From contig JBOGJG010000356.1 in NCBI GenBank assembly GCA_050747825.1, positions 1-11,894 on the forward strand: a stretch of DNA of 11,894 nt, read 5' to 3'. The translations under genes and the position numbers were made by a program. Positions 6,683 through 11,894 of this stretch are shown here, in pieces (the stretch's first letter is position 1; each line of letters starts with the position of its first letter). This DNA comes from JBOGJG01 sp050747825. Its GTDB lineage: Bacteria > Acidobacteriota > UBA6911 > RPQK01 > JBOGJG01. Under the pieces are notes generated by a model. It was not told where the DNA came from. It was given only the letters and a program-made list of their open reading frames with translations, and did no database searches.

Positions 6683-7124
6683 GCCGGCGGTCCGCCGGTT
6701 TAGCCTCATCCTTACACTTGTGTCTGCCCTGAGCCTTCCGGCCTTGGCCTTCGGCGCTGAAGAACAGAGCAAACCGAGTGAGGAGACTCCGCTGCAGCAG
6801 GCGATCTCGCTTGCTGTGGCTGCACGCTACGAAGAAGCTCTCGAGATCTTTGAAGAGCTGCTCAAGGACACTCCTGAAGACCCTCTTCTGCGCTACTATA
6901 TCGGCCTGACCAATCTTCGTCTCGAACGCCTGGAACTGGCGACGATTTTTCTGAAAGCTGCGCTGGATAAGAAAGCCCCGTTTCCAGAGGCATACTATTG
7001 GCTGGCCTCCCTCTATCTCCAGCAGGAGAAGGATGCCGACGCTCTGGAGGTCACTCTCACCGGTCTCCAGCTCTTTCCTCGCAACAAGGATTTGCTCTTA
7101 TTACACCGACGGTTGTCTCCCTAA
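6639..7124 (+). CDS. Secreted TPR-repeat protein overlapping the selenoprotein gene
   Basis: 161 residues. A basic N-region (to about R20) and a hydrophobic stretch (FSLILTLVSALSLPALAFGA, 21-40) form a signal peptide with likely cleavage after AFGA. Three TPR units follow: about 51-82 (LAVAARYEEALEIFEELLKD), 83-112 (LLRYYIGLTNLRLERLELA) and 116-149 (AYYWLASLYLQQEKDADAL), ending with NKDLLLLHRRLSP. TPR proteins mediate protein contacts; the partner is unknown, and export to the periplasm is inferred. The ATG at 6639 lies inside the selenoprotein gene, so the genes overlap by 44 bp and translation may be coupled. No good Shine-Dalgarno sequence precedes it. Later in-frame starts are weak: TTG at 6654 or 6660, or GTG 6720, which would cut away the basic N-region. 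I therefore keep 6639. Confidence 0.8.
   Translation: MAKLRLVLEALEGSRPAVRRFSLILTLVSALSLPALAFGAEEQSKPSEETPLQQAISLAVAARYEEALEIFEELLKDTPEDPLLRYYIGLTNLRLERLELATIFLKAALDKKAPFPEAYYWLASLYLQQEKDADALEVTLTGLQLFPRNKDLLLLHRRLSP
6671..6708 (+). promoter_or_regulatory. Candidate bacterial SECIS element for the second UGA (6671), GGUCC loop
   Basis: A 38-nt hairpin begins with the UGA itself. TGAGG (6671-6675) pairs with CCTCA (6704-6708). After a three-base 5' bulge (GGT 6676-6678), ten continuous pairs join 6679-6688 to 6694-6703, two of them G-U, and close the loop GGUCC (6689-6693). GGUC in the apical loop is the feature known to be bound by SelB in E. coli fdhF, whose element is of similar size. No T-run follows, so this is not an intrinsic terminator. 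The TAG stop codon lies in the 5' arm, and the whole hairpin is inside the downstream TPR coding frame. Confidence 0.75.
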
Positions 7125-7133
7125 CGATAACAT

Positions 7134-7162
7134 TTGACAGGCAGGCTGCCAGTCCGCAAAAT
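7134..7162 (+). promoter_or_regulatory. Candidate promoter of the ATPase gene with a palindrome between the boxes
   Basis: A perfect TTGACA (7134-7139) is followed after 17 nt by CAAAAT (7157-7162, 4/6). The spacer contains the perfect inverted repeat GGCAG-G-CTGCC (7140-7150), placed where a repressor or activator could bind. Transcription would start near 7169, about 18 nt before the ATG at 7187. Confidence 0.45.
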
Positions 7163-7186
7163 AAGCGCTTTAATTCAGAGCCTTAA

Positions 7187-7786
7187 ATGCATTTAAAAAT
7201 ACTCTCTCATCCCGTTTTTACTTCACTGAATTTTCATATGCCAATGGTGGTGGACCTCTCGCATCCTTTGATCATGCTGGCGGGCGAGAACGGGTCGGGC
7301 AAGAGCACGCTGCTGCATTCCCTCTACTACGCGCTGCGAGGCGAGCAGGTGCAGAGTTATGCCTATCGAATTGAGGGGGGAGACCTGGATTCCAAGAGGG
7401 TCTTTCTCTTCGATGCGGAGCAGCATAATCCGCGCAAGCAAATGGAGCTTTTTGGAGACCAGCCTGAAATGCTGGAGTTTCTGGAACTGGCCAGTCACGG
7501 TCAGGTGATGCTGAGCCTCTTCAGCCAGGCTTTTCCTAGCCTGCCCAACGGCACGGTCCTGCTGCTGGACGAGCCAGAGATGGCCCTCTCACAATCCAAT
7601 CAGAGGCGAATCCTGAAGATGCTCAAGGAACTGGTGGACGAAAAGCAGATGCGCATCATCGCCGCCACCCATTCCCCCATCCTGCTGGAAGCCCGGGAGA
7701 CTTACGTCCTCAACCTAGACAAGCACATCAACCGCAATATCATCCCCGACGACATGCCCCCGCCCGGCCAAAGCACGATTCACTAG
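7187..7786 (+). CDS. Small ABC/AAA-type ATPase of the COG3910-like group
   Basis: 199 residues forming a complete but compact ABC-class nucleotide-binding domain. Walker A is GENGSGKST (33-41). The signature-like motif is SHGQ (103-106), followed by VMLSLFSQAF. Walker B is VLLLDEPEMALS (124-135), with E129 as the catalytic Glu, and the switch His is H162 in AATHSPILLEA. The order SHGx ... LLLDEPExALS ... ATHSPILL is that of COG3910-type predicted ATPases, which are stand-alone proteins of poorly known role, usually about 40 residues longer; the stretch between Walker A and the signature is short here. There are no membrane segments and no transporter partner nearby, so it is not a transport ATPase by context. 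The start at 7187 fits the family because the first beta strand begins at once (MHLKILSHPVF). It has its own candidate promoter, 62 bp after the TPR gene. Confidence 0.85.
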   Translation: MHLKILSHPVFTSLNFHMPMVVDLSHPLIMLAGENGSGKSTLLHSLYYALRGEQVQSYAYRIEGGDLDSKRVFLFDAEQHNPRKQMELFGDQPEMLEFLELASHGQVMLSLFSQAFPSLPNGTVLLLDEPEMALSQSNQRRILKMLKELVDEKQMRIIAATHSPILLEARETYVLNLDKHINRNIIPDDMPPPGQSTIH

Positions 7787-7841
7787 CGGATTTGCGACAA
7801 CTTCTGCTGTTGAAAAGAAGGGTGCGCAGGCGAGGGCTCCG

Positions 7842-7883
7842 ACTTTTCACTTCACTATTCACTTTTCACTATTCACTTTTCAC
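7842..7883. repeat. Short tandem repeat between convergent genes
   Basis: A 14-bp unit, TCACTATTCACTTT, occurs twice in exact tandem (7852-7865, 7866-7879) and is continued by TCAC; ACTTTTCACT just before (7842-7851) is a partial unit. It occupies the intergenic stretch between the ATPase gene and the 3' end of the PHP gene. No T-run terminator is seen. Confidence 0.8.
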
Positions 7884-7927
7884 AGGGGACTGGTGAGCTG
7901 AGGAACTTCAATTCGCTGCGAAAATTC

Positions 7928-8947
7928 TCAATCTTTGGCAACGAAGGCCGGTTGGAGCCAGGCCATCCGGCCGTTGGATTCAAGGATTCTGGCGCGAACG
8001 TAACGTTCGTTGCCTTTGAACTCGTAAACCGCCAGATCCTCAGGGACCTCCTGGAGAAGGCGGCCTCCTTCTCCGATGAACTGGACGCGGTACTTGCTCG
8101 AGGCTGTCTCTTTGATATCCACCAGCATCTTGTCCCGGGTAACCTGGTAGTCTTCCAGCTCCACGCCGGTGGAGGCGTAAAATTGCCCCTCCTCCATGGC
8201 AGCCAGAATGGCTTCAGTTGTCAGCCGGGCGGCCCGTACCATGACCCAGCCGCGTCCGGGACGGGAGGCATCCGGCGACCACTCCCCCTTAAAAGAGTGG
8301 GCGTCATCGACGGCCAGTCCGTAAACCTCCTTGCCGCTGGAAAGAAGAGTGTCCCAGATCTCCTCCAGACCGGGGCGCCCGCCTCCTCCCATGTTATTCA
8401 CAGAGGGGTGGCCATTGTAGATTTCGAAAAGCTTGTAGCGGTTGACCGCCTTCATTTCCTGCGCCGTGAGGGCCCACCTGAAATTGGGATGGTTGATGTG
8501 GGGAATGCCCGAGACTGCCCGAATGGCATCCACGTTGCGCTGCAGAGTTTCGGCCACGCTGGCGCCTCCCTGCGGGGGCACCACCTGTTCGACATCCAGG
8601 CCATTGACATGGATGGGCTTGTCCTGAAACCTATCCGTGACCTCCTCTCCCCTGATCACAAGAAACTGTTCATCAGCGCCATGCAGCGCGTTGAGAGCGT
8701 CCACGCTGGTGAGAAAATTGTGATCGCTCAAAACCAGGAAGTGATAGTCGTGCTCGCGGTACCAGCGCACCACTTCATCGGGAGTGCTGTCTCCGTCGCT
8801 GTTGAGTGTGTGCGTGTGGGTGTTGCCCTTATACCAGCGCAACTGAGGGCTTTCGGGCTGTGCCTGGCCAACCGAAAAGGGCGACTCACCGGCCACTGCA
8901 ATCAGAAAAAGCCCCAGCGACACGACAAGGGGAAGAAATTTCTTCAT
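7928..8947 (-). CDS. Secreted PHP-domain metal-dependent phosphoesterase/hydrolase (CehA/McbA-like)
   Basis: 339 residues from the ATG at 8947. A signal peptide covers residues 1-20 (KKFLPLVVSLGLFLIAVAG). The PHP domain supplies the metal ligands: H44 and H46 in GNTHTHTLNSDGDS, D75-H76 in LVLSDHNF, E101 or E102 in IRGEEVTD, H113 in PIHVNGLD, H150/H153 in IPHINHPNF, and D214/D215 with H217 in LAVDDAHSF. PHP proteins use a two- or three-metal site to cleave phosphoesters or related bonds; the HTHTxxSDG form with a C-terminal beta domain (here about 265-339) resembles the CehA/McbA metallohydrolase group. The natural substrate is unknown. In-frame starts at 9001 and 8980 would place 18 or 7 extra residues before the signal peptide, so 8947 is preferred although its Shine-Dalgarno sequence is weak. 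The gene diverges from the GDPD gene across 76 bp. Both may act on phosphoesters, but joint function is inference. Confidence 0.88.
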   Translation of the reverse strand: MKKFLPLVVSLGLFLIAVAGESPFSVGQAQPESPQLRWYKGNTHTHTLNSDGDSTPDEVVRWYREHDYHFLVLSDHNFLTSVDALNALHGADEQFLVIRGEEVTDRFQDKPIHVNGLDVEQVVPPQGGASVAETLQRNVDAIRAVSGIPHINHPNFRWALTAQEMKAVNRYKLFEIYNGHPSVNNMGGGGRPGLEEIWDTLLSSGKEVYGLAVDDAHSFKGEWSPDASRPGRGWVMVRAARLTTEAILAAMEEGQFYASTGVELEDYQVTRDKMLVDIKETASSKYRVQFIGEGGRLLQEVPEDLAVYEFKGNERYVRARILESNGRMAWLQPAFVAKD

Positions 8948-9012
8948 GCTCAAGGCAGAACGATAGACGATCCGCGCCATTAAAGCTAGGATTAGCAACA
9001 TGTCTTTACCAG

Positions 9013-9018
9013 TATATT
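9013..9018 (+). promoter_or_regulatory. Possible -10 box for the GDPD gene
   Basis: TATATT lies 5 nt before the ATG at 9024, in an A+T-rich patch without a Shine-Dalgarno sequence. This would again give a nearly leaderless mRNA. No good -35 hexamer at 16-18 nt is seen, so support is weak. Confidence 0.2.
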
Positions 9019-9023
9019 TTGTA

Positions 9024-9758
9024 ATGATGGCTCTGATTATCGCTCATCGCGGCGCCTCGGGCGAGTCGCCGGAAAATACTCTGGCTGCTGTGCAGCGCGC
9101 CATTGACCTCGAATCCGATTTTGTCGAGATCGACATTCATTACTCCGGAGACGGCGAGATGATCGTCATTCACGACGCGACAGTTGAGCGCACCACCAGC
9201 GGGAAGGGCGTTGTCTCCGAGATGACGCTCGCCGATATCAAACGTCTGGACGCCGGCAGTTGGTTCAATTCGCGCTTCGCCGAAGAAAAGGTACCCACTC
9301 TGGAGGAGGTTCTCCAGCTTGTCAGGCCCAGCTCTTCGAAACTGCTCATCGAGATCAAAGAAGGGAACGGTCTGCCCGAGGATTTCGCCGGGAAGCTTCT
9401 TGGTGCGATCGAGGAGCACGGGATGCAATCCCGTGTGATCGTGCAGTCCTTTGATCACTCTGCCGTCAAACAGGTCGGGGCAGTGGCGACTGAGATTCCC
9501 ACCGCGGCGCTGATCGGCGAAGAAACTCCTGACCCCGTCGGAGAGACCAAAGCCGCCGGTGCGGAGATACTGGCCATTAGACATACGCTGGCGACGCTTG
9601 AACTGATCAAAAAGACCCATGACAGCGGCTTACGTTTTTTTGTCTGGACAGTGGACGACCCCGCGACTATTCGGAGGATGCTGGAGTGGGGAGTGGACGC
9701 AGTGATCAGCAACTATCCCGATCGCGTTCGGGAAGTGGCCATGCTATTGTCGCCTTAA
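9024..9758 (+). CDS. Glycerophosphodiester phosphodiesterase, cytoplasmic type
   Basis: 244 residues. The enzyme hydrolyses glycerophosphodiesters, released from phospholipids, to glycerol-3-phosphate and an alcohol. The family signature is complete: IIAHRGASGESPENTLAA gives catalytic H8 with R9, E35 and D37 in VEIDIHYSGDGE bind the metal, and H50 in IVIHDATVERTTSGKG is the second catalytic His. VPTLEEVL, LLIEIKEG (substrate/metal Glu and Lys), VIVQSFDHSAV and the closing strands FFVWTVDDPATIRRMLEWG and DAVISNYPDRV follow in normal order for a TIM barrel of normal length. There is no signal peptide, so it is of the UgpQ-like cytoplasmic type. The frame is open back to an ATG at 9000 (MSLPVYFV), but family proteins begin right at the first strand, so 9024 (or 9027) is preferred. 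No ugp transporter lies nearby. Divergent from the PHP gene; the PQQ-like gene follows 54 bp downstream. Confidence 0.92.
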   Translation: MMALIIAHRGASGESPENTLAAVQRAIDLESDFVEIDIHYSGDGEMIVIHDATVERTTSGKGVVSEMTLADIKRLDAGSWFNSRFAEEKVPTLEEVLQLVRPSSSKLLIEIKEGNGLPEDFAGKLLGAIEEHGMQSRVIVQSFDHSAVKQVGAVATEIPTAALIGEETPDPVGETKAAGAEILAIRHTLATLELIKKTHDSGLRFFVWTVDDPATIRRMLEWGVDAVISNYPDRVREVAMLLSP

Positions 9759-9774
9759 TGTTTCAGGGCCAACG

Positions 9775-9797
9775 AATCCACGAATCGCACGAATTAA
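9775..9797. repeat. Three spaced copies of an ACGAAT motif
   Basis: The hexamer ACGAAT occurs three times with 2-3 nt between copies in the 54-bp gap between the GDPD and PQQ-like genes, just before the AAGGTAGGA ribosome-binding site of the latter. It may be a small operator-like array or simple repeat decay; nothing further can be said. Confidence 0.45.
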
Positions 9798-9812
9798 GGT
9801 AGGATTTCATCC

Positions 9813-11024
9813 ATGAGGTTCAATCGCTTGTTCAAGAAACCGGGATGCGCCATCTGTGGTGCTGGTCTGATCCTGACCGTCGTGTGGATTTCGTCTGTGC
9901 CGGAAGGGAGGACAGAGTCGGCCTCCGCTTCCGGCACCTCACTCGCCGTTGCCATGGTCGTACCCACCGGCGCAGCCATTGATTACTGGCCCCACTGGCG
10001 CGGCCCCTCGATCCAGGGGCTGGTCAGAGGTAAGGGCTACCCGGATCGCTGGTCTGAAACTGAAAATGTATTGTGGAAGATTCCTGTGCCGGGGCGCGGT
10101 CACTCTTCGCCGATCGTCTGGGGAGATCGCATCTTTCTGACGACCGCTATGCAGGACGGTTCCCGCCGTTCGGTGCTTGCGTTTGGGCGCTCGGACGGGA
10201 AGTTGCTGTGGGAGACGTCGGTGCCTGAGGCGGCCGCTGCCGAACGGCTCTACCGCAAGAACAGCTACGCCTCATCTTCTCCCACGACCGATGGAGAACT
10301 GGTCTACGCCTACTTCGGCAATGCCGGCGTCCTGGCCGTGGATTTCAACGGAAAGCTGGTGTGGCACACGAGTCTGGGCACTATCCGCCTCTACCACGGT
10401 CCCGGAGGCTCTCCCCTGCTTTTCAAGGACCGGCTGATCCTCTTCCAGGATCAGATGACTTTTGGCCGCGATAGAGGCGAGCCCTCACCGGGGTTCATTG
10501 TTGCGCTCGACAAGAGGACGGGACACGAAATTTGGCGCAAGGAGCGCGAACCCCGGCCGGGCTGGGGGTCGCCCATTGTTATTAAGGCCGGCGGTCGTTT
10601 CGAGATCATCGTCAGTAGCGGCCGATCGATTGATGCCTACGATCCTGAGGCCGGGGAAGTGCTCTGGACATGCAGCGGGAACACGGTCGAGACCATCCCC
10701 ATGCCGGTCGTCGGACATGGCCTCATCTACTGCAGCTCCGGGCGCGCGGGTCCCACGCTGGCGGTGCGGCCGGGCGGCAGCGGAGATGTGACGGATACCC
10801 ATATTGCCTGGAGTAGCCCCAAAGGCTCTCCCTTTGTCCCCTCGCCTCTTCTCCTGGGAGACCACCTGTACACGATCAACGACATGGCGAGCATCGCCTC
10901 CTGTCACAACGCCCACACGGGAGAGACGGTTGGACAACTGAGGTTGGGCGAGGCCCGGCGTGAGGGCTTTTCATCCTCTCCGGTGGCTGGTACTTCCGAA
11001 CCGCCAGTCAACACATGGCACTGA
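9813..11024 (+). pseudogene. Secreted PQQ-like beta-propeller repeat protein, 3' end replaced
   Basis: 403 residues as read. An N-terminal hydrophobic segment (about 10-28, GCAICGAGLILTVVWIS) should direct export. From residue 57 the family start YWPHWRGPSIQGLV is seen, followed by propeller blades with their typical W motifs: NVLWKIPVPGRGHSSPIVWGDRIFL, GKLLWETSV, GKLVWHTSLG, GHEIWRKER and GEVLWTCSG, plus blade ends such as GSPLLFKDRLIL. Such BamB-like/PQQ-repeat proteins are usually about 430-450 residues. Here the sequence follows the family to SSPVAG (residue 393) in the last blade and then becomes unrelated (TSEPPVNTWH) before the stop, so about 40-50 residues are lost. The blade cannot close normally and the protein is probably inactive or unstable. 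The start is supported by AAGGTAGGA 8 nt upstream. The loss coincides with a compositional change at about 10992. Confidence 0.8.
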
Positions 11025-11485
11025 GTAGGCTCGCTAATGATGGAGACTATAGAAGCCGAGCGGTCGCAGCCATGGTATTGATGAATTTTGCTCAACGTGA
11101 TGCGTCGTGGCGTGCACTCATGGAAGGGGTGAGGGACCCAGATTACTGGGTATCTACTACATCCACTCAATCACTAATCACGCTTACGAAGTACGTTCCC
11201 CGTATAGTGAATTGGACGCCAGTAGCATCAAGCATCAAGCGTATTCTAAACGGCACGAACCTTTATGCGTTTCCCTTCATCTTAGAAGCCTTATTCAGAA
11301 CAAAGGTATCTACAAAGCTATCAAAGCGATTGCTTCTAGATGGGGGTGAGATGGTGATGGCCTATTTAAAGGCCACCCACGAAAGGGAGAGAAATTTGGC
11401 CCACGATTTGTTGGTGCAACTAAGCGGAAAAGACTTCGGCCTCGATGTTTCACGCTGGGAGTCTTGGATTGCAGGCCTCCATTGA
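11015..11485 (+). CDS. HEAT-repeat-like protein, probably missing its N-terminus
   Basis: 156 residues from ATG 11015, almost all predicted helix. Helix pairs such as YRSRAVAAMVLMNFAQ, WRALMEGVRDPDYWVS, STQSLITLTKYVPRI and NLYAFPFILEALFRT are spaced like HEAT repeats, with the usual D-P-D-Y/W turn. The end, LLVQLSGKDFGLDVSRWESWI, is a tail often seen at the C-terminus of HEAT-repeat proteins of this sort. The frame is open back to 10964 and reads plausibly from about 10991 (YFRTASQHMALSRL), with no Shine-Dalgarno sequence before 11015. This suggests the gene entered the junction without its 5' part and the ATG may be internal. It overlaps the end of the truncated propeller gene by 10 bp. GC is visibly lower than in the genes to the left. 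Expression is uncertain. Confidence 0.5.
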   Translation: MALSRLANDGDYRSRAVAAMVLMNFAQRDASWRALMEGVRDPDYWVSTTSTQSLITLTKYVPRIVNWTPVASSIKRILNGTNLYAFPFILEALFRTKVSTKLSKRLLLDGGEMVMAYLKATHERERNLAHDLLVQLSGKDFGLDVSRWESWIAGLH

Positions 11486-11597
11486 CGATTGGTTGCTAGA
11501 TAGCAAGCGACAATTAGTCGGCGGCGCGAGCTTCTATTACCGAGAATCCGTCCGAGGTGGAGGGGTCGTCCGAGCCAGGCGGATTATCAGTAGCTAA
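11445..11597 (+). CDS. Very short ORF with a YYR-x4-GG-x-V motif, possible gene fragment
   Basis: An open frame of 50 codons (ATG 11445, TAA 11595-11597) overlaps the HEAT gene end in another frame. Its second half reads GGASFYYRESVRGGGVVRAR, which recalls the short YYR-x4-GG-x-V motif at the start of some small hypothetical proteins often found near mobile elements. No Shine-Dalgarno sequence precedes the ATG. It may be a remnant or chance. Confidence 0.15.
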   Translation: MFHAGSLGLQASIDDWLLDSKRQLVGGASFYYRESVRGGGVVRARRIISS

Positions 11598-11683
11598 AAT
11601 GGAGTACGATTCAGGGCTTGTACTGTAGACAGCAAATGATCGGCTTTGTCGTCCTTATTTTCTTGTTGCGGGCGAAGTGTCGA

Positions 11684-11786
11684 TCACCATGGTATATCCC
11701 CACCTTGGTGGGAATTTCACCAAGGTAATTCCCCACGGGTTTCACCACGATAATTCCCCAGGGGTCACACCAAGGTAATTCCCCAC
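11684..11786 (+). repeat. Four subterminal repeats of the IS21-type end
   Basis: Units related to TCACCAAGGTAATTCCCCAC lie at 11684-11703 (with ATGGTATAT), 11717-11736, 11742-11761 (with ACGATAATT, ending CAG) and 11767-11786 (ACACCAAGG variant). In addition CCTTGGTG (11703-11710) is the inverse complement of CACCAAGG (11718-11725), making an 8-bp inverted repeat around the first spacer. Multiple repeats of this sort serve as transposase-binding sites in IS21 elements. Confidence 0.8.
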
Positions 11787-11857
11787 CCCACCATGGACAA
11801 AAAAGAGAGGTCATCTTTCTTCTGAGCGGAATGTTGACATTCCAGCAAGGAGGAGAG

Positions 11858-11894
11858 ATGTCCCGAAGGAAGATCGCGATGAACGAGCATCTGG
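11858..11894 (+). CDS. istA: IS21-family transposase IstA, first 12 codons only
   Basis: ATG at 11858 follows a strong ribosome-binding site, AAGGAGGAG (11847-11855). The translation MSRRKIAMNEHL is cut off by the window edge. It matches the usual N-terminus of IstA proteins, which continues into a helix-turn-helix and an integrase core. The assignment rests on this short stretch together with the repeats upstream. Confidence 0.65.
   Translation, partial: MSRRKIAMNEHL

Larger units (their letters stand above)
11624..11894 (+). mobile_element. Left end of an IS21-family insertion sequence (continues past window)
   Basis: IS21-family elements carry several related repeats inside each end and two genes, istA and istB. 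Here four repeats are followed by the start of istA. The outer limit is not certain: TGTAGACAGC at 11624 is a candidate terminus because IS21-type ends begin with TG, but the other end and the target duplication are not in the window. The element lies about 140 bp after the HEAT fragment and points out of the window. Confidence 0.6.

Noticed and set aside
6671..6708. Hairpin read as an intrinsic terminator of the upstream gene
   Set aside because: No T-run follows, it lies within the coding region of the TPR gene and starts exactly at a UGA, which fits a SECIS element better.
6326..6772. 148-codon open frame on - covering the selenoprotein gene
   Set aside because: The plus strand holds a coherent redoxin frame with SECIS hairpins and the start of a TPR protein; the minus translation has no features.
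7952..8983. 343-codon open frame on + opposite the PHP gene
   Set aside because: Antisense shadow: the minus frame carries all PHP metal-binding motifs, and the plus frame shows no recognisable family.
11684..11786. Repeats considered as a CRISPR array
   Set aside because: Spacing is only a few bases and uneven, units diverge, and they sit right before istA, as in IS21 ends.
11611..11814. 67-codon open frame on - in the IS21 end
   Set aside because: It only translates the complement of the non-coding subterminal repeats.

Overview
The window looks like chromosomal DNA of an Acidobacteriota-type bacterium (or a close relative assembled from a metagenome). The main pointer is the long Oar-like TonB-dependent receptor: a carboxypeptidase-regulatory N-domain followed by plug motifs such as EFGRSAGG, SLGGPIIKDRTFFFFNYEG and a terminal Phe. 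The PQQ-type propeller, PHP-domain and DUF5666-like secreted proteins fit the same kind of genome. This assignment is inference from protein style; there is no rRNA in the window.

Layout. (1) 1-733: the tail of a TPR-like protein on + runs into, and overlaps, a Uma2-family nuclease-like gene on -. (2) 790-4047 (-): the TonB-dependent receptor, with a candidate promoter just upstream, probably co-transcribed with the Uma2 gene. (3) 4228-4850: a decayed integrase-type transposase whose whole catalytic core is missing, followed by two hairpins and no gene. (4) 4990-7124 (+): a secreted protein with three DUF5666-like repeats; then a very small gene with two in-frame UGA codons (6458-6682); then a secreted TPR protein that overlaps its end. 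(5) 7187-7786 (+): a short COG3910-like ABC/AAA ATPase behind its own promoter. (6) 7928-8947 (-): a secreted PHP-domain metallohydrolase, divergent from (7) 9024-9758 (+): a glycerophosphodiester phosphodiesterase. (8) 9813-11024 (+): a secreted PQQ-like beta-propeller gene that loses its natural 3' end near 10992, where DNA of lower GC begins carrying a HEAT-repeat fragment. (9) About 11624 to the end: the left end of an IS21-family element, with iterated subterminal repeats and the first 12 codons of istA.

The most notable content is the gene at 6458-6682. It would be called non-coding by ordinary gene finders. Read through two UGA codons it gives a 74-residue glutaredoxin-like selenoprotein with U13 in a GKSGUPYT redox motif and U72 in a C-terminal U-G-V-stop tail. 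Each UGA is followed by a plausible bacterial SECIS hairpin. The second is a 15-bp hairpin starting at the UGA itself with a GGUCC loop, resembling the SelB-binding loop of E. coli fdhF. The second hairpin lies inside the coding sequence of the following TPR gene, and a promoter-like sequence places the start of transcription at or next to the AUG, suggesting a leaderless mRNA. No selA, selB, selC or selD gene is in the window.

The right-hand third shows mobile-element activity: a truncated gene, a compositional change and an IS21 end. The genes of the window do not form one pathway; the likely functional units are the receptor/Uma2 pair and the DUF5666-selenoprotein-TPR cluster.
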